Assembly (NCBI GenBank): GCA_022866015.1
Contig: JALHTX010000269.1
Location: forward strand, 1-12,854
Reading direction: 5' to 3'
From: Thermoplasmatota archaeon
Lineage (GTDB): Archaea; Thermoplasmatota; E2; DHVEG-1
DNA: 12,854 nt
The notes below the pieces were generated by a model, which saw nothing but the letters and a program-made list of their open reading frames with translations, did no database searches and had not been told where the DNA came from. How positions within the stretch are numbered: the first letter of the stretch is position 1; each line of letters starts with the position of its first letter. Made by a program: the position numbers and the translations under genes. This document shows, in pieces, positions 1 to 6,433 of this stretch.

Positions 1-2
1 AA

Positions 3-2030
3 GGAAAAGGAATAATTAGAATCGATAACTTAACAAGAAAAAATGCAGGAACAGGTCTTGGTGAAAGAGTAAAAATTAGAAAAGCTGAGTTAAAAGAAGC
101 AAAAGAGCTAACAATAGCACCACTGATTTCTAAAGGACAACAAATACAGTTTGGTGGCGGCATAGATAATTTAATCAAAAAAGGACTTTTAAAAAGACCT
201 CTTACAAAAGGAGATAGTGTTATAATACCTGGTATTGCATTATTTGGAAGCAGTCTTCCTTTTGTAATAATCAGTACTATACCAACAGGGATTGTATCAA
301 TAAGTGAAGAAACAAACATAAAAGTAAAAGAAGAAGCAGCACAAACTGAAGAGGAGGTAGGCGCTCGTATTAGCTACGAGGATATTGGTGGTCTGCATGA
401 TGAAATTTTAAAAGTCCGTGAGATGATTGAGCTTCCGCTTAAACACCCTGAACTTTTTGATAGACTTGGAATTGATCCTCCTAAAGGAGTTCTTTTGCAT
501 GGTCCACCAGGGACCGGCAAAACACTTATCGCAAAGGCTGTTGCAAATGAATCAGGTGCTAATTTTTACACAATTAATGGTCCAGAAATTATGTCAAAAT
601 TCTATGGTCAGAGTGAGGAAAATCTTAGAAAAATATTTGAAGACGCAGAAAAAAATGCACCTAGTATAATCTTCATAGATGAAATAGATGCGATAGCACC
701 AAAACGATCTGAAGTTCATGGGGAGGTTGAGCGCCGAGTTGTATCTCAGATGCTCACACTTATGGATGGTTTGAAAGGTCGCGGTAAACTTATTGTTATT
801 GGTGCGACTAATCTGCCGGAGATCCTTGATCCTGCACTTAGACGCCCTGGTCGCTTTGACAGAGAAATTATAATTGGGGCACCCGATAGAGAGGGTCGAA
901 AAGAAATTTTGCAGATTCATACTCGTGGTATGCCCCTTACAGAAGATACAAAACTTGATGATTTAGCAGAATTTACATATGGTTATGTGGGTGCGGATCT
1001 TGCTGCACTTGCTCGTGAAGCAGCTATGAATGCACTTAGAAGATATTTACCTGAAATTGATCTTGAAAAACCAATTCCTGTGGAAATACTTGAAAAAATG
1101 GTAGTTACTATGGAGGATTTCAAAAATGCTTATCGTGGTATTGAGCCATCGGCTATGCGTGAGTTTCTCATTGAAATTCCAAAAGTAAAGTGGGAGGATA
1201 TTGGTGGGCTTCAAATGGCTAAACAACAGTTACAGGAAGCAGTTGAATGGCCACTTACAAAACCAGGTGTCTTTAAAAGAATGGGTATAACACCACCTCG
1301 CGGAGTATTGCTTTATGGCCCACCTGGTACGGGTAAAACTCTTCTGGCAAAAGCGGTTGCAAGTGAATCTAAAGCAAATTTTATCAGTATAAAAGGCCCA
1401 GAAGTTATGAGTAAATGGGTGGGTGAATCTGAAAAAGCAGTTCGCGAATTATTCAAAAAAGCACGCCAAGTAGCACCCACTATTGTATTTTTAGATGAGC
1501 TTGATAGCATCGCGCCAATGCGTGGCACAGATACAGGAAGCCATGTAACAGATAGTGTTGTAAATCAATTGCTCACAAGTATAGATGGTCTTGAGAGTAT
1601 GGAGGGTGTTGTTGTAATAGGTGCATCCAATAGACCAGATATTATTGATCCTGGTCTTTTAAGACCAGGGCGTTTCGATCGTTTGGTTTTGATTCCTTCG
1701 CCTGATAAAGAAGCTCGTTTAGAAATATTTAAGATTCATACAAAGAACATGCCTCTTGGAAAAGATGTTGACATTAAACATCTTGCTGATTTAACAGAGA
1801 ATTATTCTGGTGCTGATATTGAATCTTTTTGCCGTGAAGCAGCAATGCTTGCTATACGAGAAAATGAAAATGCAGTTAAAGTAAAAAAGATACATTTTGA
1901 TAAAGCGATAGAAAGTGTTCGTGCATCCCTCACACCAAATATTATTAAATTTTACAATAAAGTTTCTGAAACCCTTGGCAGTGGTATCGCCAAAAAAGAT
2001 AAAAGTGATAAAGACATTCAATATATGTAA
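3..2030 (+). CDS. cdc48: Cdc48/VAT-type two-ring AAA+ ATPase (5' partial)
   Basis: ATP-driven unfoldase of the p97/Cdc48/VAT family, a cytosolic hexamer that threads proteins through its pore. The frame is open from the window edge, so the start lies upstream; 675 residues are visible and roughly 50-70 N-terminal residues should be missing. Visible residues 1 to about 115 match the Cdc48 N domain (double-psi barrel plus second subdomain). The D1 ring begins near 124, with Walker A GPPGTGKT at 167-174, Walker B IIFIDEID at 222-229, pore loop KFYGQS and arginine-finger motif RRPGRFDR. The D2 ring has Walker A at 439-446, Walker B IVFLDELD at 494-501 and pore loop KWVGES. Both rings look catalytically intact. 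The protein ends in QYM, close to but not a canonical HbYX proteasome-docking tail. A PRC-barrel gene follows after 32 bases and is probably cotranscribed. Confidence 0.97.
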   Translation, partial: GKGIIRIDNLTRKNAGTGLGERVKIRKAELKEAKELTIAPLISKGQQIQFGGGIDNLIKKGLLKRPLTKGDSVIIPGIALFGSSLPFVIISTIPTGIVSISEETNIKVKEEAAQTEEEVGARISYEDIGGLHDEILKVREMIELPLKHPELFDRLGIDPPKGVLLHGPPGTGKTLIAKAVANESGANFYTINGPEIMSKFYGQSEENLRKIFEDAEKNAPSIIFIDEIDAIAPKRSEVHGEVERRVVSQMLTLMDGLKGRGKLIVIGATNLPEILDPALRRPGRFDREIIIGAPDREGRKEILQIHTRGMPLTEDTKLDDLAEFTYGYVGADLAALAREAAMNALRRYLPEIDLEKPIPVEILEKMVVTMEDFKNAYRGIEPSAMREFLIEIPKVKWEDIGGLQMAKQQLQEAVEWPLTKPGVFKRMGITPPRGVLLYGPPGTGKTLLAKAVASESKANFISIKGPEVMSKWVGESEKAVRELFKKARQVAPTIVFLDELDSIAPMRGTDTGSHVTDSVVNQLLTSIDGLESMEGVVVIGASNRPDIIDPGLLRPGRFDRLVLIPSPDKEARLEIFKIHTKNMPLGKDVDIKHLADLTENYSGADIESFCREAAMLAIRENENAVKVKKIHFDKAIESVRASLTPNIIKFYNKVSETLGSGIAKKDKSDKDIQYM

Positions 2031-2048
2031 AGTCAGTATAATATAAAA

Positions 2049-2054
2049 AGGAGG
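2049..2054 (+). promoter_or_regulatory. Shine-Dalgarno site of the PRC-barrel gene
   Basis: AGGAGG lies 8 bases before a TTG codon at 2063. This spacing decides the TTG start over the internal ATG codons further in. Confidence 0.8.
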
Positions 2055-2062
2055 AAAATAAA

Positions 2063-2302
2063 TTGAGAATAACTGAAAATGAGCTAAGAGGAAAAACAGT
2101 TATGACTGAGGAAGGTTTATACCTTGGTATTATGAGAAACACCACTGTTGATGTTAGAACAGGGGAACTTACAGGAGTTCTCATCGAACCATCTGATGAT
2201 GTAGATCCACGTTTGTATCATTTAGATGGGCAAGGGCATCTTATTTTTCCATTTAACTCTATAAAATCTGTAAAAGATGTAATTATAATTGGTGGAAAGT
2301 AA
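2063..2302 (+). CDS. Small PRC-barrel domain protein
   Basis: This 79-residue protein is made of a single PRC-barrel-like beta domain. The opening pattern (ELRGKTVMTEEGLYLGIM), the central V-x-x-TGELTGVLIEP stretch and the late FPFNSIKSVKDVIII strand are typical of stand-alone archaeal PRC-barrel proteins. Family members of this size are common in archaea and usually have no assigned biochemical role; RNA or ribosome maturation and protein-interaction roles are known for other PRC-barrel proteins. It starts at TTG with a strong AGGAGG site and follows cdc48 by 32 bases, so the two probably share a transcript. T-rich tracts at 2320-2362 come right after it and may end transcription. Confidence 0.85.
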   Translation: MRITENELRGKTVMTEEGLYLGIMRNTTVDVRTGELTGVLIEPSDDVDPRLYHLDGQGHLIFPFNSIKSVKDVIIIGGK

Positions 2303-2317
2303 TAACTAATTAAAATT

Positions 2318-2362
2318 ATTTATTTTTAGTTTTTTTCCTTATTAAATTTTTTTTGTACTTTT
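2318..2362 (+). terminator. Oligo-T terminator tracts after the cdc48 operon
   Basis: Several runs of five to eight T occur within about 45 bases directly after the PRC-barrel stop codon, with no strong hairpin. Archaeal RNA polymerase commonly terminates at such T tracts. The assignment rests only on position and composition. Confidence 0.5.
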
Positions 2363-2390
2363 TATGATAAAGTTAAAAAAGTAAATAGAA

Positions 2391-2420
2391 GGGGGACCCC
2401 TTCATTTCGTTTGGAAACTG
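2391..2420 (-). promoter_or_regulatory. Left origin recognition box (ORB)
   Basis: Read on the minus strand, it starts GTTTCCAAACGAAATGAAGG and runs into a G tract. It agrees with the right box at 14 of 20 aligned positions and has the archaeal ORB architecture: TTCCA, then GAAA, then a G string. It is less conserved than the right box. Confidence 0.6.
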
Positions 2421-2560
2421 TTTTTTAAGTATATAAAAAATTTAGAAAAATAGACGATAAGTATAGCCATATGGTTATGAAATTTTAAGTATTTTAATTC
2501 TTCCATTTTTAAAATTATATTTTTAAAAAAATTTAAAAATTAAAGCGAATGAACAATACT

Positions 2561-2585
2561 GTTCCACAGGAAACAAAGGCCTTGG
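2561..2585 (+). promoter_or_regulatory. Right origin recognition box (ORB)
   Basis: The sequence GTTCCACAGGAAACAAAGG is very close to the archaeal ORB/mini-ORB pattern (TTCCA-two bases-GGAAAC-AAAGG) bound by Orc1/Cdc6. It sits about 100 bases before the initiator gene. Confidence 0.8.
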
Positions 2586-2634
2586 TCTTAGAATTATTTT
2601 ACAGGAGTAGCAAAGATAAAAAAATTTTCAAAAC

Positions 2635-2643
2635 TTTTTAATA
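2635..2643 (+). promoter_or_regulatory. TATA box of orc1/cdc6
   Basis: TTTTTAATA is preceded by an A-rich stretch that could be a BRE. An archaeal start site about 25 bases downstream would fall near 2665, just before the GGGAGG ribosome site at 2669-2674. That leaves a short leader ending at the proposed ACG start. Confidence 0.5.
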
Positions 2644-2683
2644 TGGATTTGTTGATTACAGTGACCCCGGGAGGTTAATTTTT

Positions 2684-3940
2684 ACGGCAAAAAAAACAGT
2701 AAATGTAGATATATTTGGTCAGTTGTTAAGTCGCGATGGACTTTTTATAAATCGTGAAGCGATGAGACCAACATATATGCCAGATATACTTCCCCACCGA
2801 GAAAAAGAAATAAATAATCTTGCTAATATTCTTGTCCCCGCACTGCGTAATGAAACACCGAGTAATGTTTTTATTTATGGTAAAACAGGGACCGGAAAAA
2901 CCGCTGTAACAAAATTAGTTGGAAAAGAACTACTTGAAAAAGGAAAACAAATCAATAAAAAAGTAAATTTTATTTATATTAATTGTGAAATAGTAGATAC
3001 ACATTATCGTGTTTTGCAAAACATTGCAAATCATTTTATTAATGAATGGAGCGAGCGCATACCGTTTACTGGCTGGCCTACAGATGAAGTATATTCTAAA
3101 CTTAAAAAAATGATGGAAAAAGAAGGGGGTGTAATAGTTATTATTCTTGATGAGGTTGATAAACTTAAAGGTGACGAAGCTCTTTATACTCTTTCTAGAA
3201 TAAACACAGAACTTACAGGAGCAAAGGTTAGTATAGTGGGATTATCAAATGATTTAAAGTATACAGAATTTTTAGATCCTCGTGTAAAATCTAGTCTTGG
3301 CGAAGAAAACATGATTTTTCCGCCATATGATGCTGGCGAGCTTCAGGATATTTTAAAACAACGCGTGGAAATTGCTTTTAAACCGGATTCTATTGATAGT
3401 GATGTCGTTCCTTTATGTAGTGCTCTTGCGGCACAAGAACATGGTGATGCACGCCGCGCCCTTGATCTTTTAAGGATGAGCGCTGAACTTGCAGAGAGAA
3501 GTAAGTCTCCTCGAATAACAAAAAAGCATGTTCGTTTGGCTCAGAATAAAATTGAAATCGATCGTATCCTGGAAGTAATAAGAACACTTCCTACACAATC
3601 AAAGCTTATCCTTCTTGCTATACTTTTACAGGAACAACATAACAAAAAAACAAGTGCAAATGTCGCAATAACTACAGGGGAAGTATATGAGATATACAAA
3701 AATCTCTCAAAAAAAGCAAGAACTGATAAAATTTCGCAACGTCGCGTTGCAGATCTTATAAGCGAGCTAGATATGCTTGGTGTTATTACTGCTCGTGTAA
3801 TTTCTAAAGGAAGATATGGTCGTACTCGTGATATTAAAGTTTCATCATCTTTAGAGGAGATCCTGGATATTTTAAAAGAAGATGAAGTTTTTGAAGAGCT
3901 TTCCAACTATAAAGTTCAAGGGCAAACAAGATTACTTTAA
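2684..3940 (+). CDS. cdc6: Orc1/Cdc6 replication initiator (proposed ACG start)
   Basis: Origin-binding AAA+ initiator that recognises ORB sequences and helps load the MCM helicase. Taking the ACG at 2684 as start gives 418 residues. Walker A GKTGTGKT is at 66-73, Walker B ILDEVDKL at 154-161, sensor 1 GLSND at 186-190 and sensor 2 GDARRALDLL at 254-263. The last ~115 residues form the winged-helix DNA-binding domain. The family signature NREAMRPTYMP, then LPHREKEI, is near the N-terminus. GGGAGG at 2669-2674 lies 9 bases before ACG and 48 bases before the first conventional start (TTG 2723). The frame from ACG reads AKKTVNVDIFGQ, a natural initiator N-terminus, so TTG would clip it. ACG may be a genuine rare start or a sequencing/assembly change from ATG. 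The gene stands alone beside the probable origin. Confidence 0.93.
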   Translation, partial: TAKKTVNVDIFGQLLSRDGLFINREAMRPTYMPDILPHREKEINNLANILVPALRNETPSNVFIYGKTGTGKTAVTKLVGKELLEKGKQINKKVNFIYINCEIVDTHYRVLQNIANHFINEWSERIPFTGWPTDEVYSKLKKMMEKEGGVIVIILDEVDKLKGDEALYTLSRINTELTGAKVSIVGLSNDLKYTEFLDPRVKSSLGEENMIFPPYDAGELQDILKQRVEIAFKPDSIDSDVVPLCSALAAQEHGDARRALDLLRMSAELAERSKSPRITKKHVRLAQNKIEIDRILEVIRTLPTQSKLILLAILLQEQHNKKTSANVAITTGEVYEIYKNLSKKARTDKISQRRVADLISELDMLGVITARVISKGRYGRTRDIKVSSSLEEILDILKEDEVFEELSNYKVQGQTRLL

Positions 3941-4517
3941 AAATTAAACTAAACACCAAAATTAGTGATGCTTTAAAAAAGATTTAAGTATACATGAAAA
4001 ATTTATACTAAAAATCATCTATATTTTACGGAAAAATGCCAAAAACATAGCAATGATTGGAATAAATGAAAACACATGATAAAAAAAGAGACTCAACCAT
4101 AGATGTTTCATGTCATTTTGTCATATGACTCTCGTCGATATGCTGAAGATAAGAATTAACCATCATTTTTCTCCTGATAATTGACCATCAATTTCATGAT
4201 GAAAAATATGGATGGTACTTATCATGTCAGTGCTAAGGTGGAGAAGCCTGTTTAATAACAATGTTAATTAATATCACGCCCGCATCGGGAATATGTGTTC
4301 GAAGTATAATGCCCAACACTATAAACAACTAAAATCGTGTTATAGTATAGCATGTTTTTTTCTGGTATATAAATGTATAGTGATACATCGTGTCAATGTT
4401 TTTTGGAAATGAAAATCAGTGTAAATAAAAGATGCAGAGGACGGGATTTCGACTTCAAGTTCAAATCTCATTTCAACTATAGGGTTTGATTTAGATAGTT
4501 CATCGAGATACAATATA
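3941..4517. other. Gene-poor spacer between cdc6 and lrp
   Basis: No credible gene is visible on either strand. The stretch contains a 7-bp inverted repeat (ACTATAA 4318-4324 with TTATAGT 4340-4346) followed by a T run at 4355-4361. It also holds a possible degenerate relative of the structured RNA found at 5673 and 6223 (around 4287-4313), and repeat copy A at 4431-4474. Confidence 0.6.
4431..4474. repeat. Dispersed repeat, copy A
   Basis: This 44-base segment agrees with copy C (6130-6173) at about 33 of 44 positions, in the same orientation. The core runs TGCAG, GGA, GGGATTT, GACT, CAAGT, CAAAT, CATTT. It vaguely resembles the reverse complement of a tRNA 3' end (T arm), but no tRNA folds here. 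Confidence 0.6.
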
Positions 4518-4958
4518 TTACTTCATTACTCTTTTTTCATTTTTTACTATATTAAGTACAATTTGTGTATTAGTTTTTTCCACATTATCCATAGAAAGGA
4601 CACCTTTGATAAAACCGTTTAAATCTCTTCTGTCTTTAAAATGTGCAATGATTAATGAATCCCAGTCTCCGGTGATATCATAAACACCACTTACATGTTT
4701 ATCCTTTGATATTCTTTCTTGTACCTCGATCAGTTTTCCATGGGATATCTTAACATTTATTAATGCTGTAAGATCGTATCCAATTTTTTCTTGGTTTATT
4801 AACGGTATATATCTTTCAATTACTTTTTCGTCTTCCATTCTTTTAATCCTGTTAGATACTGTTGTAAGTGATATGTTAAGTTCCCTGGCAATTTCCCTAT
4901 AGCTTTTACGGGCATTCTCGTTTAATTTTTCAAGGATTTTATCATCTATTTCATCCAT
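4518..4958 (-). CDS. Lrp/AsnC family transcriptional regulator
   Basis: This 146-residue protein is a full-length Lrp/AsnC regulator. Residues 1 to about 50 form the helix-turn-helix (MDEIDDKILEKLNENARKSY, then REIARELNISLTTVSNRIKR). After a linker, the C-terminal RAM/ligand-binding domain (about 65-140) includes the typical VSGVYDITGDWDSLI core. Such proteins form dimers to octamers and respond to amino acids. The presence of nitrogen-assimilation genes further right makes an amino-acid or nitrogen role possible, but its targets cannot be read from the sequence. A TATA box about 27 bases before the ATG suggests a leaderless mRNA. It is transcribed divergently from the zinc-ribbon microprotein operon. 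Confidence 0.93.
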   Translation of the reverse strand: MDEIDDKILEKLNENARKSYREIARELNISLTTVSNRIKRMEDEKVIERYIPLINQEKIGYDLTALINVKISHGKLIEVQERISKDKHVSGVYDITGDWDSLIIAHFKDRRDLNGFIKGVLSMDNVEKTNTQIVLNIVKNEKRVMK

Positions 4959-4980
4959 ACATAACTAAATACGTTGTCAA

Positions 4981-4990
4981 TTTATATATT
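4981..4990 (-). promoter_or_regulatory. TATA box of the lrp gene
   Basis: On the minus strand this reads AATATATAAA with a purine-rich BRE-like sequence before it. It is centred about 27 bases from the ATG at 4958, so transcription should begin at or next to the start codon. Confidence 0.65.
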
Positions 4991-5075
4991 TTTGCACTCT
5001 TTATTGGTAAATTATTGAACATTGTAATTATTTTTTCATAAAATAACGGTCAATTGAATGAATTTTTAGACAAAG

Positions 5076-5085
5076 AGTATATTAA
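5076..5085 (+). promoter_or_regulatory. TATA box of the zinc-ribbon microprotein operon
   Basis: GTATATTAA is centred about 29 bases before the ATG at 5110, and no ribosome site lies before that ATG. This fits a leaderless transcript diverging from lrp. Confidence 0.5.
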
Positions 5086-5109
5086 TTGTTATTTACACAA
5101 TATTATTTC

Positions 5110-5205
5110 ATGAATGAAATCTGTAAAAAATGCCCGATTCCAAAACAGATTAATAGAAACTGCTTGGAATGCAATCTAACAAAATTAAGATATGGTTATG
5201 AATAA
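5110..5205 (+). CDS. 31-residue zinc-ribbon microprotein
   Basis: This short frame encodes a protein with two CxxC pairs, CKKC at residues 5-8 and CLEC at 18-21, separated by nine residues: a minimal four-cysteine zinc-binding knuckle. A TATA box at the right distance for a leaderless start precedes it. The next gene follows after 31 bases with its own strong ribosome site, so an operon is likely. No family name is recognised. The cysteine spacing, promoter position and coupling to a downstream gene support a real gene despite its length. The function is unknown; nucleic-acid or protein binding would be typical of such knuckles. Confidence 0.6.
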   Translation: MNEICKKCPIPKQINRNCLECNLTKLRYGYE

Positions 5206-5222
5206 AGAAAACAATAAAATAT

Positions 5223-5228
5223 AGGAGG
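5223..5228 (+). promoter_or_regulatory. Shine-Dalgarno site
   Basis: AGGAGG lies 8 bases before the ATG at 5237 and fixes that start. Confidence 0.8.
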
Positions 5229-5236
5229 AAAAAAGA

Positions 5237-5632
5237 ATGAAAACTGTTGGTTATTTAGAAGGAACAGACCCAGAGTTTTTAACAAAGCTCGTATGCATGG
5301 GTTACAGAACGCTGCCGATAGGAAACGATATTGATAACCACGGAAAAAACATAGCCTTTATCTCGATAGCAGACAAAGTCGATCTCATCGCAGGATATCT
5401 ACATAAAGTGTCTCCTCTCCCGACGATGACCAAATCTTTGGAAGAATTCTTAACACCAGCTATAATTCATCACATACCAATTTTACTTTTAGCTCCAAAA
5501 GAAACCTTAGCCGATGCAAAGAAAATAGTATCTGAAGCTACAACCAGTACCTCTGTAAAAGTTATTGATTATAAAAATCTCATGGATGAATCGATGAAAA
5601 TTCTGAAATATAAAATCTCCATTTTTTTATAA
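5237..5632 (+). CDS. Unrecognised 131-residue protein
   Basis: I do not recognise this family. The protein has no signal peptide or obvious membrane helix. Alternating hydrophobic strands and helices (for example NIAFISIADKVDLIAGYLHK and HIPILLLAPKETLADAKKIV) suggest an alpha/beta fold of Rossmann or flavodoxin type, but no nucleotide-binding motif is clear. The ATG is supported by AGGAGG at an 8-base distance. It appears cotranscribed with the four-cysteine microprotein upstream. The last residues (KYKISIFL) come from an A/T-rich run and may be a non-conserved tail or the result of a truncated C-terminus. A structured RNA element begins about 40 bases after the stop. Confidence 0.8.
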   Translation: MKTVGYLEGTDPEFLTKLVCMGYRTLPIGNDIDNHGKNIAFISIADKVDLIAGYLHKVSPLPTMTKSLEEFLTPAIIHHIPILLLAPKETLADAKKIVSEATTSTSVKVIDYKNLMDESMKILKYKISIFL

Positions 5633-5672
5633 TCAAATTTCATGTATATCAAATTTTTACAGGATAAAAAAA

Positions 5673-5775
5673 GGTTCGGAGAGCTGCCGAAGGTATAACC
5701 ACGTATAGGTTATATCCCCAACCCAATTTAATGCGGAGGTGGTAATAGAGCGCAGGGATCATAGTTCCCTCCATA
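5673..5775 (+). ncRNA. Structured RNA element, copy 1
   Basis: Three hairpins with 7-base loops can be drawn. Hairpin I is TTCGG/CCGAA (5675-5679 with 5687-5691). Hairpin II is GGTATAACC (5692-5700) with GGTTATATCC (5708-5717), with one bulge. Hairpin III is AGGGA (5754-5758) with TCCCT (5766-5770). A conserved AATTTAATG and GGAGG lie between II and III; GGAGG could alternatively pair with CCTCC at 5768-5772. The element is repeated in diverged form at 6223, and helices I and II are preserved through compensatory changes. The strand is inferred from the hairpin pattern. It could also be the 3' UTR of the 5237 gene or a small mobile repeat. Confidence 0.6.
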
Positions 5776-5788
5776 AAAAAGAGGATAA

Positions 5789-5820
5789 AGTGTAGGGAAA
5801 GGAATTTAAACTCAGTTTAT
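5789..5820. repeat. Dispersed repeat, copy B
   Basis: The shortest and most diverged copy: about 20 of the first 25 bases match copy C (AGTG, AGGG, AAGG, ATTT, ACTC in order). It lies 14 bases past RNA copy 1, in the same orientation as copies A and C. Confidence 0.5.
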
Positions 5821-5873
5821 CGGTTCGACAACAACTAACACAATATTCTCTATATGAGAAAGAATAACATCTT

Positions 5874-6110
5874 TTATTTTTTATTAAAAGTATTTATTCC
5901 TGCAAGCCCAATGCAGAACATTCCAATACCTAGAAGTATAATCATCGTCTTAATTTCTACAGTATTTAATGAAGTTAAAACTACGCATGCAATCCCCATA
6001 GCCAAGCCAATAGCATACAACACAAGATTACTGACTTTTTCCATACTCCACCGTATACTCGCTAAATCTAAAATTACTTTATAATCGTTTTTATTATATT
6101 TAAAAATCAC
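5874..6110 (-). CDS. Small two-helix membrane protein, hypothetical
   Basis: This 78-residue frame starts at GTG, or at an internal ATG (6044) giving 56 residues. Two hydrophobic segments are clear: LVLYAIGLAMGIACVVLTSL (about residues 29-48) and TMIILLGIGMFCIGLAGI (about 57-74). They are joined by a short loop and end in a basic NKK tail, a plausible helical hairpin in the membrane. No Shine-Dalgarno site suits the GTG; GGTGGAG lies too close to the internal ATG. It sits on the opposite strand between the two structured RNA copies. The composition is that of a real membrane protein rather than a chance frame, but no family is recognised. Confidence 0.5.
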   Translation of the reverse strand: MIFKYNKNDYKVILDLASIRWSMEKVSNLVLYAIGLAMGIACVVLTSLNTVEIKTMIILLGIGMFCIGLAGINTFNKK

Positions 6111-6129
6111 ATTATTTTAAAGTTAAAAT

Positions 6130-6173
6130 AGTGCAGGGGAAGGGATTTTGACTCCAAGTACAAATTACATTTT
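6130..6173. repeat. Dispersed repeat, copy C
   Basis: This copy matches A over 44 bases (about 75% identity) and B over about 25 bases. It includes GTGCAGGGGAAGGGATTTTG followed by ACTCCAAGTACAAAT. It lies about 50 bases before RNA copy 2. Confidence 0.6.
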
Positions 6174-6222
6174 TTAAAAAGGATTTATTTTATAAAATTT
6201 AATCATCCAAAATGAGAAAAAA

Positions 6223-6327
6223 AGCTTAGAGAACCGTTGAGGGAATAACGAAGTATAAGTTAGAATTCCCCTACCTTATTTAATGTCGGAGGCGAACATG
6301 TTTCCTAGGGGTTACAGTTCTCTCCAT
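6223..6327 (+). ncRNA. Structured RNA element, copy 2
   Basis: Diverged second copy of the element at 5673. Hairpin I is CTTAG (6225-6229) with TTGAG (6237-6241). Hairpin II is GGAATAAC (6242-6249) with GTT (6259-6261) and ATTCC (6265-6269). Hairpin III is AGGGG (6307-6311) with TCTCT (6319-6323). Loops I (AGAACCG versus AGAGCTG) and III (TTACAGT versus TCATAGT) are both 7 bases. In helix I, T-A became C-G and G-C became A-T relative to copy 1, the signature of a conserved RNA helix. ATTTAATG and CGGAGG are retained. A perfect 8-bp hairpin follows immediately. Confidence 0.62.
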
Positions 6328-6368
6328 TAAACCGTCTGAAATCGTGTCGGTTTAACCTCATGGTTTTT
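6327..6368 (+). terminator. Hairpin with T run after RNA copy 2
   Basis: TTAAACCG (6327-6334) pairs perfectly with CGGTTTAA (6348-6355) around a 13-base loop, and a T run (6363-6367) follows shortly. This could end the RNA copy 2 transcript, making it a free-standing RNA of about 145 bases. Confidence 0.45.
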
Positions 6369-6433
6369 GTGCAAATCAAATGAAGAAAAGATATTATGGC
6401 GGGTAAGTCTATCTGATCAAATCGGGAGATTAT

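Larger units (their letters stand above)
2391..2585. other. Probable replication origin (oriC): inverted ORBs around an AT-rich core
   Basis: Two origin-recognition-box-like sequences face each other in inverted orientation across about 140 bases of almost pure A+T sequence, directly upstream of orc1/cdc6. The core (2421-2560) holds the direct repeat TTTTAAGTAT twice (near 2423 and 2485) and long A/T runs suited to duplex unwinding. The G-rich ends of both boxes point outward. Archaeal origins are typically adjacent to an orc1/cdc6 gene and have this layout. The origin function is inferred from structure and context. Confidence 0.75.

Noticed and set aside
4431..4474. tRNA gene or tRNA fragment
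   Set aside because: The T-arm-like antisense pattern does not form a 5-bp stem, and no acceptor, D or anticodon arm can be drawn. Kept only as a repeat.
5677..5693. Glycine-riboswitch-like sequence (GGAGAG followed by CCGAAGG)
   Set aside because: The similarity is confined to copy 1. Copy 2 changes these bases while keeping the helices, the rest of the glycine aptamer core is absent, and no glycine-related gene follows.
6298..6330. 10-codon peptide gene inside RNA copy 2, after GGAGG
   Set aside because: Copy 1 lacks an equivalent start codon, and the sequence is better explained by conserved RNA pairing. Noted only as a possible leader peptide.
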